From Criibacterium bergeronii (lineage in GTDB: Bacteria; Bacillota; Clostridia; Peptostreptococcales; Filifactoraceae): a stretch of DNA of 54,035 nucleotides. Location: contig NZ_MBEW02000011.1 in assembly GCF_001693775.2 (NCBI RefSeq), positions 1-54,035 on the forward strand. Reading direction: 5' to 3'. A program made the translations under genes and the position numbers. The notes under the pieces are model-generated. The model saw only the letters and a program-made list of their open reading frames with translations, was not told where the DNA came from and did no database searches. Each line of letters begins with the position of its first letter. Within the stretch, counting starts at the first letter, position 1. This document shows, piece by piece, positions 44,653 to 52,678 of the stretch.

Positions 44653-44955
44653 TTAATTTTTTTCTTTTTGAGTAAGCACAATAAGAATTGCTAATAATAA
44701 AAAGCAAATTAGCCAGTAAATATTTCTTGTGTCACTATAGCGAGTACCTGATATAGTGCAAAGAATTGTGCCAAAAAAGTAAATGCTTGAATATTTATAA
44801 TTTGGCATTTTACCTTGTTTTTTTATGATTAAAAAAGTGCTTATGACTAGAATTGAGTAAACGCATATTAAAGTAATATTATCGATGTATAAAAGAACTG
44901 CTAAAATAATTATAAGTATTATACTTAAAAGCTTATATTTATTACTGGTATTCAT
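44653..44955 (-). CDS. Small hypothetical membrane protein
   Basis: The 100-residue protein has three to four hydrophobic helices: LSIILIIILAVLLYI, LICVYSILVISTFLII, a weaker SSIYFFGTILCTIS, and YWLICFLLLAILIVL. It ends in a charged QKEKN tail. The start codon overlaps the stop of the nitroreductase gene (TAATG), so the two are translationally coupled. No family is recognised, and no cysteine pair or catalytic motif is visible. Confidence 0.65.
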   Translation of the reverse strand: MNTSNKYKLLSIILIIILAVLLYIDNITLICVYSILVISTFLIIKKQGKMPNYKYSSIYFFGTILCTISGTRYSDTRNIYWLICFLLLAILIVLTQKEKN

Positions 44956-45707
44956 TAGATTATAATCCCCTGCTGTTTAATTATTTTAAACACGTTTGCT
45001 CTATTTTCTCTAGTTTTGTTAAATTTTGTTACAACTTGCTCACTGAATTTATCTGAGCGTTTGCCATGCTCTCTTAGGTCATAATAATCCTGCATTACCT
45101 TGTCAAAATCAGCTATTTCCTTTAGGTAATTGTCAAAGACATTGTATTCATTTTCAAAATATTTCATACTTTTATCCATTCTAGGCTTTTGCATAGGCTC
45201 TTGGTCTTTATATCCTATGCCCAGTGCTGTAGCGGGAAAAGTATATTTTGGTAATTTTAACAAGTCAATTATTTTTTTAGGGTCATTGTGGATACAGCCA
45301 AAATAATTTGTACCAAGACCAAGTGACTCTGCGGCTACAGCTACGCTTTGAGCAGAAATTACTGCATCAGTGAAAGCTTGCAAAAATCTGTCAGCATCGA
45401 CTAAAGCGTTACTTTCTTTGCCTTGCTCTTTGGCAATCATATAGTTTCTGAATAAATCTGCCACAAATACAAAAAATACAGGAGAGTCTTTTAGATAGGC
45501 TTGACCTCCAACTGTAGCAAGTTCTTTTTTTATCTCAAGGTCTGTTACTCTAATGATTGAGCAGGTCTGCATACCGGTGGAAGTAGGTGACATATTAGCT
45601 ACATCCAGTAGAGTTTGGACTAAGTCTTCAGGGAGTTCATCATTTTTAAATTTTCTAATAGTTCTATGATTAAGCATTGACATTATAGTTTCGTTTGCAG
45701 AGTTCAT
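44955..45707 (-). CDS. Nitroreductase-family NAD(P)H-dependent flavin oxidoreductase
   Basis: The 250-residue protein is of the NfsA/FRP type. The FMN-binding start HRTIRKFKNDELP, the ANMSPTSTGMQTCSIIRVTD block, and ESLGLGTNYFGCIHNDP with PATALGIGYKD are characteristic. The C-terminal extension near residues 175-240 is as in NfsA. It reduces nitro-aromatics or flavins with NAD(P)H, with FMN as prosthetic group. AAAAGGAG precedes the ATG. The physiological substrate is unknown. Confidence 0.92.
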   Translation of the reverse strand: MNSANETIMSMLNHRTIRKFKNDELPEDLVQTLLDVANMSPTSTGMQTCSIIRVTDLEIKKELATVGGQAYLKDSPVFFVFVADLFRNYMIAKEQGKESNALVDADRFLQAFTDAVISAQSVAVAAESLGLGTNYFGCIHNDPKKIIDLLKLPKYTFPATALGIGYKDQEPMQKPRMDKSMKYFENEYNVFDNYLKEIADFDKVMQDYYDLREHGKRSDKFSEQVVTKFNKTRENRANVFKIIKQQGIII

Positions 45708-45800
45708 ATTTACTCCTTTTAATTAAGAATTATTTTGTGTATAATATTATATACCACATTTTGAATTTTTTTATACATAAAATTATAAAGAGGGATATCA

Positions 45801-47165
45801 ATGCAAATAACCTTTGATGACGCAAAAAAATATAACATTGTGCCATTTGATAAAAGAAAAGGAGTAGAAATACTGTTATGTAAAGATTTAGATAAATCGA
45901 AGAATTTTGATTTTTTAAATGAGTTAATAAAAAAATTCGGAGAAAATATACAGCTAATCTATGATAAAAAATTCAACTTTGATAAGATGTTTGAAGAATA
46001 CTACAGCATGATAAGATTAGATGAGGAGCTGAAAAATGAGTTTGATACAGCTATTTCTAAAGGGGCAAAGGAGTTTTTTGAGCATATAGTAAAAAAGGCT
46101 TTATATATAGACGCAAGTGATATACATATTTTTGATAATACATCTAACTGCATGATAAAGCTGAGAATAAACGGGCAGTTAAGAACATATTCACAAATAA
46201 CAAAGGAACAGACAAATACACTGATTAGAATTATAAAATTAAGCTGTGGACTTGACATAAGTCGTACGATTGCACCTACAGAGGGGAGATTTACATTTGA
46301 CAGAAACGATTTTAGAGTTTCCATAGTGCCGACAGTAGATGGCGAAAAAATTGACATAAGAATACTTGGAAATACCAAGCACATATATAGATTTGATGAC
46401 ATAAGCTTGGATATAACACAGCAGGAAATAATCAAAAAACACATAAATAAAAATAGCGGTCTAATCTTAGTCACAGGTCCGACAGGCTCAGGAAAATCAA
46501 CTACATTATTTACAATGATGCACTATTTAAATGACGGCTCAAAAAACATCATTTCCATAGAAGACCCGGTGGAATACAAGCTAGATGGCGTGACACAGAT
46601 ACAAATTTCCCATGCAAAAAGTATTGAAGTGGAAAATATTTTAAAATTTGTGCTTAGACAAGACCCTGAAATCATAAATATTGGGGAAATAAGAGACGAA
46701 ATGACGGCTAGACTTGCCATTCGTGCATCAAATACAGGGCATCTAGTTTTGTCGACTATGCACACAAATTCAAGCATATCTGCTATAGGCAGATTGCTTG
46801 ACTTAGGGATTGAGCCTTATGAGATAATATCTTCATTGTCATTAATAATCTCTCAAAGGCTGGTTAGACAGCTTTGTCCTGACTGCAAAATAGAGTATAC
46901 ACTGGAGAAAAATAATGAGTATCTTGGACTAAAAGCAGGACAGACATATTTTAAGTCATCTCACTGCAAAAATTGCTTTGGCACAGGATATTTTAGCCAA
47001 AAAGCCATATTTGAAATATTAGAGCTAAATCAAGAGGTTAAAAATTTAATCAAAAATAATGAGCTGACTTATCAAAAAATAAATATTAAAACTTTAAAAG
47101 AACATCTTTTAAATATGCTTGAAAAAGGAGAGGCATCAGTTGAAGAAATTTCAAAGTATATTTAA
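45801..47165 (+). CDS. PulE/PilB/GspE-type secretion or pilus assembly ATPase
   Basis: The 454-residue protein is a type II secretion/type IV pilus extension ATPase. The N-terminal domain (to about residue 100) is followed by the ASDIHI motif, the Walker A GPTGSGKST (226-234), the Asp box SIEDPVEYKLDG, Walker B NIGEIRDEMTARLA, and the His box STMHTNSS. A four-cysteine zinc motif (CPDC..., CKNC) lies near residues 360-400. AGAGGG precedes the ATG. The next gene encodes the GspF partner and overlaps it. No pilin gene is seen nearby. Confidence 0.95.
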   Translation: MQITFDDAKKYNIVPFDKRKGVEILLCKDLDKSKNFDFLNELIKKFGENIQLIYDKKFNFDKMFEEYYSMIRLDEELKNEFDTAISKGAKEFFEHIVKKALYIDASDIHIFDNTSNCMIKLRINGQLRTYSQITKEQTNTLIRIIKLSCGLDISRTIAPTEGRFTFDRNDFRVSIVPTVDGEKIDIRILGNTKHIYRFDDISLDITQQEIIKKHINKNSGLILVTGPTGSGKSTTLFTMMHYLNDGSKNIISIEDPVEYKLDGVTQIQISHAKSIEVENILKFVLRQDPEIINIGEIRDEMTARLAIRASNTGHLVLSTMHTNSSISAIGRLLDLGIEPYEIISSLSLIISQRLVRQLCPDCKIEYTLEKNNEYLGLKAGQTYFKSSHCKNCFGTGYFSQKAIFEILELNQEVKNLIKNNELTYQKINIKTLKEHLLNMLEKGEASVEEISKYI

Positions 47166-48192
47166 GCCTAAAGAAAAAAAGCTAAGCTTTTATGAGCAGT
47201 ACGAATTTTTTGACTCTTTATCAAAAATTGCAAGGACATCATTTAATTTAGTTGACTCTTTGGATTTAATTTTACAAAACGATAAAAAATTTGTTACCGG
47301 TATAAAAAATGACATTTCAGGTGGAAAATCTATGTGTGAGGCTTTGCAAAACACTAATAAATTTTCACAAACGTCATATGCAGTTGTGACAGTGGGAGAG
47401 GAAACTGGCAGACTTGATATCGCATTTGAAAGGCTGGCGGATTATTTTAAGATAGCTGATGAAACAAAAAACAAGGTCAAAAAGGCTTTTGCTTATCCAT
47501 CAGTATTGATATTAGCAATATTTGCATTGATTTGTTACATAAATTTTAGCTTTATACCATCAGTAGCGACTATGTATCAGGGCAGTGATGTGCAGTTACC
47601 GGCAATTACACATATTTTAATGGGCGTGTCGGCTTTTACTACAAAATATTTTTTGCAGGCAACAGTCCTATTTATTACACTTGTTTTTATAATATTTTTA
47701 CTTGTAAATTTAAGGTTAGAAAATAAAAATCTACAGGATATAAATTTGCCCATTATATCAGATTTAGCAAACTCCTATAGCTACGCCTACGTTTTATGGA
47801 CGTATTACTTACTAATTTCATCAGGCATCGATATTTTGAGAGCCACAGATTTACTGATAGAGCAGATAAAATCCAAGTCAATAAAATTAAAACTGAACAA
47901 ATTTTATGGTTCTGTTAAAGAGGGCAATTCCATAAAAGAGGCTATTGATAATTTGGATTTAAAGCAAAACAAAATCAGCTATTTTTTAGATATAGGAGAA
48001 AAAACCGGCACAATGGAAGAGAGCCTAAAAATGCTTTCAGATATTTATTTTAAAGAGCTGACTGATAAAATATCAAAAATCACAAAGCTACTTGAGCCGG
48101 CACTGGTCTTTATAATTGCTGTTACAATCGGATTTGTAGTAATTTTTGTGATATTACCGCTTATTTCTGCCAACTTTTCTTCAATACAATAG
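47140..48192 (+). CDS. GspF/PilC-type inner membrane assembly protein
   Basis: The protein has about 350 residues with three membrane helices (AYPSVLILAIFALICYINF, TVLFITLVFIIFLLV, and ALVFIIAVTIGFVVIFVIL). Two T2SSF repeats (FAERLADYFKI type and a second with LDIGEKTGTMEESLKML) fit the family. I place the start at TTG 47140 with GGAGAGG just upstream, within the ATPase gene, giving 26 nt of overlap. It forms the membrane platform for the ATPase. Only these two genes of the system are present, so the pilins and prepilin peptidase must lie elsewhere or be lost. Confidence 0.92.
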   Translation: MKKFQSIFKPKEKKLSFYEQYEFFDSLSKIARTSFNLVDSLDLILQNDKKFVTGIKNDISGGKSMCEALQNTNKFSQTSYAVVTVGEETGRLDIAFERLADYFKIADETKNKVKKAFAYPSVLILAIFALICYINFSFIPSVATMYQGSDVQLPAITHILMGVSAFTTKYFLQATVLFITLVFIIFLLVNLRLENKNLQDINLPIISDLANSYSYAYVLWTYYLLISSGIDILRATDLLIEQIKSKSIKLKLNKFYGSVKEGNSIKEAIDNLDLKQNKISYFLDIGEKTGTMEESLKMLSDIYFKELTDKISKITKLLEPALVFIIAVTIGFVVIFVILPLISANFSSIQ

Positions 48193-48252
48193 TAATTTAA
48201 ACGAGTATACAATGAAATAGGGATACAATTGTTTTATTTGAAGGGTTAAGGT

Positions 48253-49141
48253 ATGAATAGAATATATGATTTTACACAGAGAATTTCTTATGCGATACTT
48301 GAAACAACAGGTTGTCATGTAACTATTGCCAATAATAGTTATATAAGAATTGCAGCTACTGGAGAATTTGAGAAGAAGATTGGGACAAAAATACCGACTA
48401 ATTCAGTATTTGAATATGCAATGGTGCATAAAAAACAGTATACTTATACTAGTTTACTTTGAAAATTGTAGCATACATATTGAAAAGAATTTTATGCTAC
48501 TACCTTATGCAAAAATTTTTACAATGAAAACTAATACTACACTTTCTTATGTAGGTTAGTATTACTATTGATAGAAAAGATATTGACATAGAAAAAACAC
48601 ATATAAAAGACATTTGGCAAAACAGCATCTTAGAAAAAGCAATGAATGGTTATGGCTGTGACTTGATAATAGAAGAAGAAGTCTATAAAAACAAAGAAAG
48701 TGAAAAGAAAATAATTTCTTCACAAATAACAAAAGTCTACAAGGGTGATGAATTGGTGTCATTGATAGGCAGCTATAAGGACTCTGTCAATCTACAACGG
48801 TCAGCCGCAAGGTATAGAGATGCGTCATTTGAAACTACATTTGATAGTCTAATTGGAGAAAATCCAACATTTATAAGTTTAAAGCAGAGAGCAAAAGCAG
48901 TTGCAAACTCAGACTCAAACATACTTATTACAGCTGAAACCGGTACAGGAAAAGAACTATTGGCAAGAGCCATTCATAACGCAAGCAAAAGAAAAGAAAA
49001 TCCTTTCGTGACAGTAAATTGCTCTGCAATACCGGAAAGCTTGCTGGAAACCGAGCTTTTTGGATATGAAGGAGGAATTACCGGAGTAGAAAACTTTGGA
49101 AAAATTGGTAAAATGGAGCTTGCAAATGCTGAGTGTTTATA
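48253..49141 (+). pseudogene. Sigma-54-dependent activator, split by a MITE and truncated
   Basis: The N-terminal sensor domain starts MNRIYDFTQRISYAILETTG and runs to HKKQY. It is interrupted by the MITE at 48443-48562. Removing the element and one TA joins the frame as QYTIDRKDIDIEK. The sensor then leads to the AAA+ domain with DSLIGENPTF and Walker A ETGTGKELLARAIH, then NCSAIPESLLETELFGYEGG. The GAFTGA loop region is damaged (GGITGVENFGKIGKMELANA) and the frame ends at TAA 49139-49141. Walker B, the rest of the ATPase and the Fis-type HTH are lost. It cannot act as an activator. Confidence 0.9.
48443..48562 (+). mobile_element. MITE copy B, inserted in the sigma-54 activator gene
   Basis: It starts CTTATACTAGTTTAC and ends GTAGGTTAGTAT, with TA on both sides (TSD). 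It aligns over its whole length with copy A at 32986-33106. It has no coding capacity. The termini form inverted repeats beginning TATACTA, like the start of the IS630 ends in this window. Confidence 0.85.
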
Positions 49142-49185
49142 AGGAAATATTCTAAAAATACAGTAAAATCGGCATTGCAAGGGTG

Positions 49186-49222
49186 AAAATAGGCACTGAC
49201 CAAATTGGTTGGTGTCTATTTT
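49186..49222 (+). terminator. Hairpin at the edge of the tnpV remnant
   Basis: AAAATAGGCACTGACCAA pairs with TTGGTTGGTGTCTATTTT with G-U pairs, then TTT. It may be a terminator or a structural end of the acquired segment. Confidence 0.7.
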
Positions 49223-49299
49223 TCTGCAATCGGCACATTGGTTTTTTTGAAAAATCTTTTGTAAAATGTAATTACACAAAAACAAAGGAGGATTTTTCA

Positions 49300-49671
49300 A
49301 TGAAATCTATTTATGAAAATCTTGGTGGAACTTATAAAACGAACTGTGATTACAGGCTTCCCACACTGGCACTACCAAAAGAAGAACAGTTTGAAATTGG
49401 TATGTGAGGACAGCGATACCGCAGATATCTGAAAGAAAATCATCGCATTATTTACTACAACTATTTGACCAAAGGTACCCTCAACAAACACCTCAAAGAG
49501 ATAGATACACGAGCTGAAGAAATGTTTCAGCAGCTTGTAAAATCACTTGCCGAGAAAGAAAATGTTACAGAAAGTCTGAAAGCCAAAGATATGATGTTAT
49601 GGGTTCAGGAGATGAATAACATCCGAAATCGAGCAAGTGAAATCGTTAACACGGAAGTGATATTTGTATGA
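49300..49671 (+). pseudogene. TnpV-like transposon protein with an internal stop
   Basis: The start ATG 49300 follows AAAGGAGG. The sequence reads MKSIYENLGGTYKTNCDY and LALPKEEQFEIGM, then TGA at 49405, then GQRYRRYLKENHRIIYYNYL and WVQEMNNIRNRASEIV. This matches the small TnpV protein of mobile transposons, with one nonsense codon, most simply a Trp TGG changed to TGA. The next small ORF overlaps its end by ATGA. Confidence 0.82.
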
Positions 49672-49847
49672 GAAAGTATCATATTTATCTTACATCGGAA
49701 GAAAGAAAACTAATAATTGAAAGCCTTATTTCAGAGAAAAACGCTCTTATCTCGGCGGGCAAATATACGGACTGTGTTGATGATGTTCTACTTAATCTTA
49801 GCGAGCAGACCATTTGTGGATGGTTTATCCAAAACGGTTATCGTTAG
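49668..49847 (+). CDS. Small hypothetical protein downstream of tnpV
   Basis: The 59-residue ORF (MRKYHIYLTSEERKLIIESL, ending FIQNGYR) overlaps the tnpV stop by four bases. Small proteins of this kind, beginning with M-x-K-Y-x-I-x-L-T-x-x-E, are found next to TnpV in Firmicutes transposons. It has no known function and probably travels with that element. Confidence 0.55.
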   Translation: MRKYHIYLTSEERKLIIESLISEKNALISAGKYTDCVDDVLLNLSEQTICGWFIQNGYR

Positions 49848-49873
49848 ACCCTAAGACCCAAATATGGTTGATG

Positions 49874-49902
49874 TAATTTACATTATGAGCAGTTTGCGGA
49901 CG
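49874..49902 (+). repeat. Outer inverted repeat of the hsdS locus, left copy
   Basis: This 29-bp sequence containing ATTATGAGCAGTTTGCGGAC is exactly identical to the reverse complement of 54007-54035. The match reaches the right edge of the window and may be longer. It encodes the NLHYEQFAD segment that precedes the first target-recognition domain. Confidence 0.92.
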
Positions 49903-49907
49903 CAACG

Positions 49908-51245
49908 GTGAAATGTATTGAGGATGAGATACCGTTTGAAGTGCCGGATGGGTGGGAGTGGGAACGTTTAGGTAACATTTCTACAATTGCGCGTGGAGGT
50001 TCACCACGTCCTATAAAAGCATTTTTAACTAACGATGCTAAAGGAGTGAATTGGATAAAAATCGGTGACACAGAAAAAGATGGTAAATATATTTTTTCAA
50101 CAAAAGAAAGAATCAAACCTGAAGGTGTATCAAAAAGCAGATTTGTAAAAAGCGGAGACTTTTTATTAACCAATTCAATGAGTTTTGGTCGTCCTTATAT
50201 TCTGAAAACCGAAGGATGCATACACGATGGTTGGCTTGTGATTGGTGATATAGAATTAATATTTGATCAAGATTATTTGTATTATGCTTTGAGCGCAAAA
50301 TATATGTATCAGACAATGGCTATTATGGCTGGCGGCTCAACTGTAGATAATCTTAACTCAGATTTAGTAAAATCCTTGATGTTTCCTATTCCACCTATAA
50401 ACGAACAAAAATATATTGCACGTAAAGTAAGTGATTTACTTGAACTTGTGGAATCAATAAAGAGCAACGAAGAAACTATCGTTGGAGAGATTTCTCTGAT
50501 AAAATCCAAAATTCTTGACCTTGCTATTCGTGGCGAACTCGTTCCGCAAGACCCAAATGATGAGCCGGCTTCTGTTCTTCTCGACCGTATCCGTGCTGAA
50601 AAAGAAGAACTCATCAAAGCAGGCAAAATCAAGCGTGATAAAAAGGAATCTGTCATCTTCAAAGGTGAGGATAACTCTTATTATGAGAACTTGCCCTCAA
50701 ATTGGGCTTTGACATCGCTCGGAATGATTTCGAAAGTTATTACAAAAGGAACGACACCGAGAGGCGGAAATGTTTCGTACACATCATCGGGTATTGGATT
50801 TTTGAGAGCAGAAAATATTTTAGGATACGACAAACTTAATCTTGATAACTTAAAGTATGTTGATGATAAAACCCATACTGGTTTTCTGAAGCGCTCAATT
50901 CTAGAAAGCAACGATATCTTAATTACTATTGCAGGTACTCTTGGCAGAACGGCTATTGTTACTGAAAGTGCGTTGCCGCTTAACACTAATCAGGCAGTTG
51001 CACTTGTAAGACTTGTAACTACGAAATTTGTAAATATTAAATATCTAATTTACGCTATAAATTCGAGTAAAATTAAAAAGGATTTGTTACATCAGGAAGT
51101 TGCAATGGCTATTCCAAATCTGTCCTTAGAAAACATTTATGATTGTAAAATTCCTTTGCCACCGATTGAAGAACAAAACCGTATATCCGAAGTGATAGAC
51201 AAAATTTTTGTTGTGCTTGATATAATAGAACAGAGCCTCAATTGA
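49908..51245 (+). CDS. hsdS: Type I restriction specificity subunit HsdS, left cassette (probably silent)
   Basis: The 445-residue frame contains two target-recognition domains (TRDs). TRD1 starts after CIEDEIPFEVPDGWEWERLG. A conserved spacer helix follows (KSKILDLAIRGELVPQDPND, then LLDRIRAEKEELIKAGKIKR). TRD2 starts after SYYENLPSNWALTSLG and the protein ends with FVVLDIIEQSLN. The frame is open from 49872, just after TGA 49869-49871, but there is no good start or ribosome site; GTG 49908 is only the first possible start. The N-terminal conserved helix expected before TRD1 is absent. I infer a silent cassette that becomes expressed after inversion. Codon usage and base composition differ from the core genes. 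Confidence 0.85.
   Translation: MKCIEDEIPFEVPDGWEWERLGNISTIARGGSPRPIKAFLTNDAKGVNWIKIGDTEKDGKYIFSTKERIKPEGVSKSRFVKSGDFLLTNSMSFGRPYILKTEGCIHDGWLVIGDIELIFDQDYLYYALSAKYMYQTMAIMAGGSTVDNLNSDLVKSLMFPIPPINEQKYIARKVSDLLELVESIKSNEETIVGEISLIKSKILDLAIRGELVPQDPNDEPASVLLDRIRAEKEELIKAGKIKRDKKESVIFKGEDNSYYENLPSNWALTSLGMISKVITKGTTPRGGNVSYTSSGIGFLRAENILGYDKLNLDNLKYVDDKTHTGFLKRSILESNDILITIAGTLGRTAIVTESALPLNTNQAVALVRLVTTKFVNIKYLIYAINSSKIKKDLLHQEVAMAIPNLSLENIYDCKIPLPPIEEQNRISEVIDKIFVVLDIIEQSLN
50620..50684 (+). repeat. Central inverted repeat of the hsdS locus, left copy
   Basis: These 65 bp are exactly identical to the reverse complement of 53237-53301 and lie in the inter-TRD conserved region (AGKIKRDKKESVIFKGEDNS). 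Similarity extends leftward for about 45 bp with a few changes. The right boundary is in CTCTTATTATGAG (50675-50687), which recurs at 51751-51763 on the other strand. Confidence 0.92.
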
Positions 51246-51258
51246 GACTCTGTTCTAT
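51225..51258. repeat. Palindrome at the tail-to-tail junction of two hsdS frames
   Basis: A 34-bp inverted repeat centred at 51241/51242 (GAACAGAG-C-CTCAATTGAG-A-CTCTGTTC within it) has one mismatched pair. It arises because both converging frames end with the same C-terminal codons for EQSLN and overlap by 8 nt. It could also act as a bidirectional stop in RNA. Confidence 0.85.
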
Positions 51259-51771
51259 GTATTTGTATAATTCTTCTATAGCATTAACAATTTTAACTTG
51301 TTCGTTTTTTGGCGGTAAGGGAATCAACTTTTTAGAGAACTCAGAAATCCAATAACGCTTATGATTATAATTATCACACTCTACTACTTGCATAGCATAG
51401 TAAGCAAATTTAGTATTGATAAGTTTTTCTTTCGCTGTAAGGATTTTCATAGCCGAGGATTTAACTTTAAACGGAAAATCAACATACTTACTGTCAGTTG
51501 TAAAATCGTCAAATATGATTACAGGCAATTCTGTTTTAATTCCGTAAGTTTCATTTGTATAGCCAATTATAAAAGATTTTCCTGCTGTTAATACCGGCGT
51601 TTGATAATCATCTTTATAATCGATTGACTTAACGATATATGGTGTAGGTTGCTCATAATCAAGTATATCTTCTAATCTTACGAATGTCCAACTTTCAGGA
51701 ATTTCAAAAGGAATTTTATCAGCAATGTTTTTAATGTTATTCCCGACCTTCTCATAATAAGAGCCATAGAC
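51238..51771 (-). pseudogene. Orphan hsdS target-recognition cassette
   Basis: A 177-codon open frame without a start reads SYYEKVGNNIKNIADKIPFE, then IPESWTFVRLEDI (TRD entry), YWISEFSKKLIPLPPKNEQ and the end YKYIEQSLN. It is half an HsdS: a single TRD2-type module with the C-terminal helix. Its 5' end contains CTCTTATTATGAG, as at the central junction of the left hsdS. I interpret it as a storage cassette that can replace TRD2 by inversion. Expression by itself is unlikely because the frame starts after TAA 51772-51774 with no ATG near. Confidence 0.8.
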
Positions 51772-51834
51772 TTATGGGAAGTATAATATATTTGCGGCTT
51801 TTTGTCGTGAATATATATACGGAGGTCTTTTATT

Positions 51835-52644
51835 ATGAAAGGACAAGCAACATTTGAGGAACACCTGAGAAAGAGTAATCTTTCGGAAAACACCATTACA
51901 TCTTATCTGTGGACAGTGAACTACTATCACGAACACTACGAAACGATAAGCAAGGAAAACCTTTTGGCATACAAGGGGTATCTTATGGAGTTTTACAAAC
52001 CTAAAACCGTAAATCTTCGTATTCAAGCTATGAACAAATATCTTGAATATCTCGGAAAGGAACGGTTGCAGTTGAAAGCGGTGAAAGTCCAACAAAAGAA
52101 TTTTCTTGAAAACGTAATCAGCAATGCAGATTACAAATTTCTAAAAAAGCAGTTAAAGAAAGACGGAAATATGGAATGGTACTTTGTTGTGTGGTATCTT
52201 GCCGCAACCGGTGCCCGTGTAAGCGAATTGATTCAGATTAAAATTGAGCACGTAGAGCTTGGCTATTTTGATTTGTATTCGAAAGGTGGTAAATTACGAA
52301 GATTATACATACCGAAAAAATTGAGAAATGAAACTTTGGCTTGGCTTGAGGAAACGCATCGTTCCTCCGGCTATCTTTTTCTTAATCGTTATGGTGAAAG
52401 AATTACTACAAGAGGTGTTTCACAGCAGCTAAAAAATTACGCTGATAAATATGGTCTTGATAAAAAAGTTGTTTACCCACACTCTTTCCGCCATCGTTAT
52501 GCAAAGAATTTTCTTGAGAAATACAATGATATCGCTTTACTTGCTGACCTTATGGGACACGAAAGTATTGAAACAACAAGAATATATCTTAGACGCACCG
52601 CAAGTGAGCAAAAAGCACTTGTTGATAAAATAGTAACTTGGTAA
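51835..52644 (+). CDS. Tyrosine recombinase (XerC/integrase-like) of the hsdS inversion locus
   Basis: The 269-residue protein has an N-terminal SAM-like core-binding domain (residues 1-90: TFEEHLRKSNLSENTITSYL) and a catalytic domain with all key residues. They are Arg in ATGARVSEL, Lys in SKGGKLRR, H-x-x-R in HSFRHRYAKNF, His in LMGHESIETT and the nucleophile Tyr in TRIYLRRT. It is a single-domain XerC-like recombinase. GGAGGT lies upstream of the ATG. It sits between the inverted hsdS modules, which is the standard place for the enzyme that inverts specificity genes. Its recombination sites are probably the shared inverted repeats. Confidence 0.94.
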   Translation: MKGQATFEEHLRKSNLSENTITSYLWTVNYYHEHYETISKENLLAYKGYLMEFYKPKTVNLRIQAMNKYLEYLGKERLQLKAVKVQQKNFLENVISNADYKFLKKQLKKDGNMEWYFVVWYLAATGARVSELIQIKIEHVELGYFDLYSKGGKLRRLYIPKKLRNETLAWLEETHRSSGYLFLNRYGERITTRGVSQQLKNYADKYGLDKKVVYPHSFRHRYAKNFLEKYNDIALLADLMGHESIETTRIYLRRTASEQKALVDKIVTW

Positions 52645-52650
52645 AAGTTA

Positions 52651-52674
52651 AGCCGCCCTCGTTTGAGGACGGCT
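52651..52674. terminator. GC-rich hairpin between recombinase and right hsdS
   Basis: AGCCGCCCTC (52651-52660) pairs with GAGGACGGCT (52665-52674) with one mismatched pair and loop GTTT. The T tract is weak. It separates the convergent genes. Confidence 0.75.
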
Positions 52675-52678
52675 GATG

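Noticed and set aside
48350-48559. A 69-codon frame crossing the MITE
   Set aside because: It depends on the inserted element and is out of frame with the activator gene, without a ribosome site.
51678-52095. Minus-strand frames over the 5' part of the recombinase gene
   Set aside because: They run antisense to a recombinase with all catalytic residues, and they show no HsdS or other family features.
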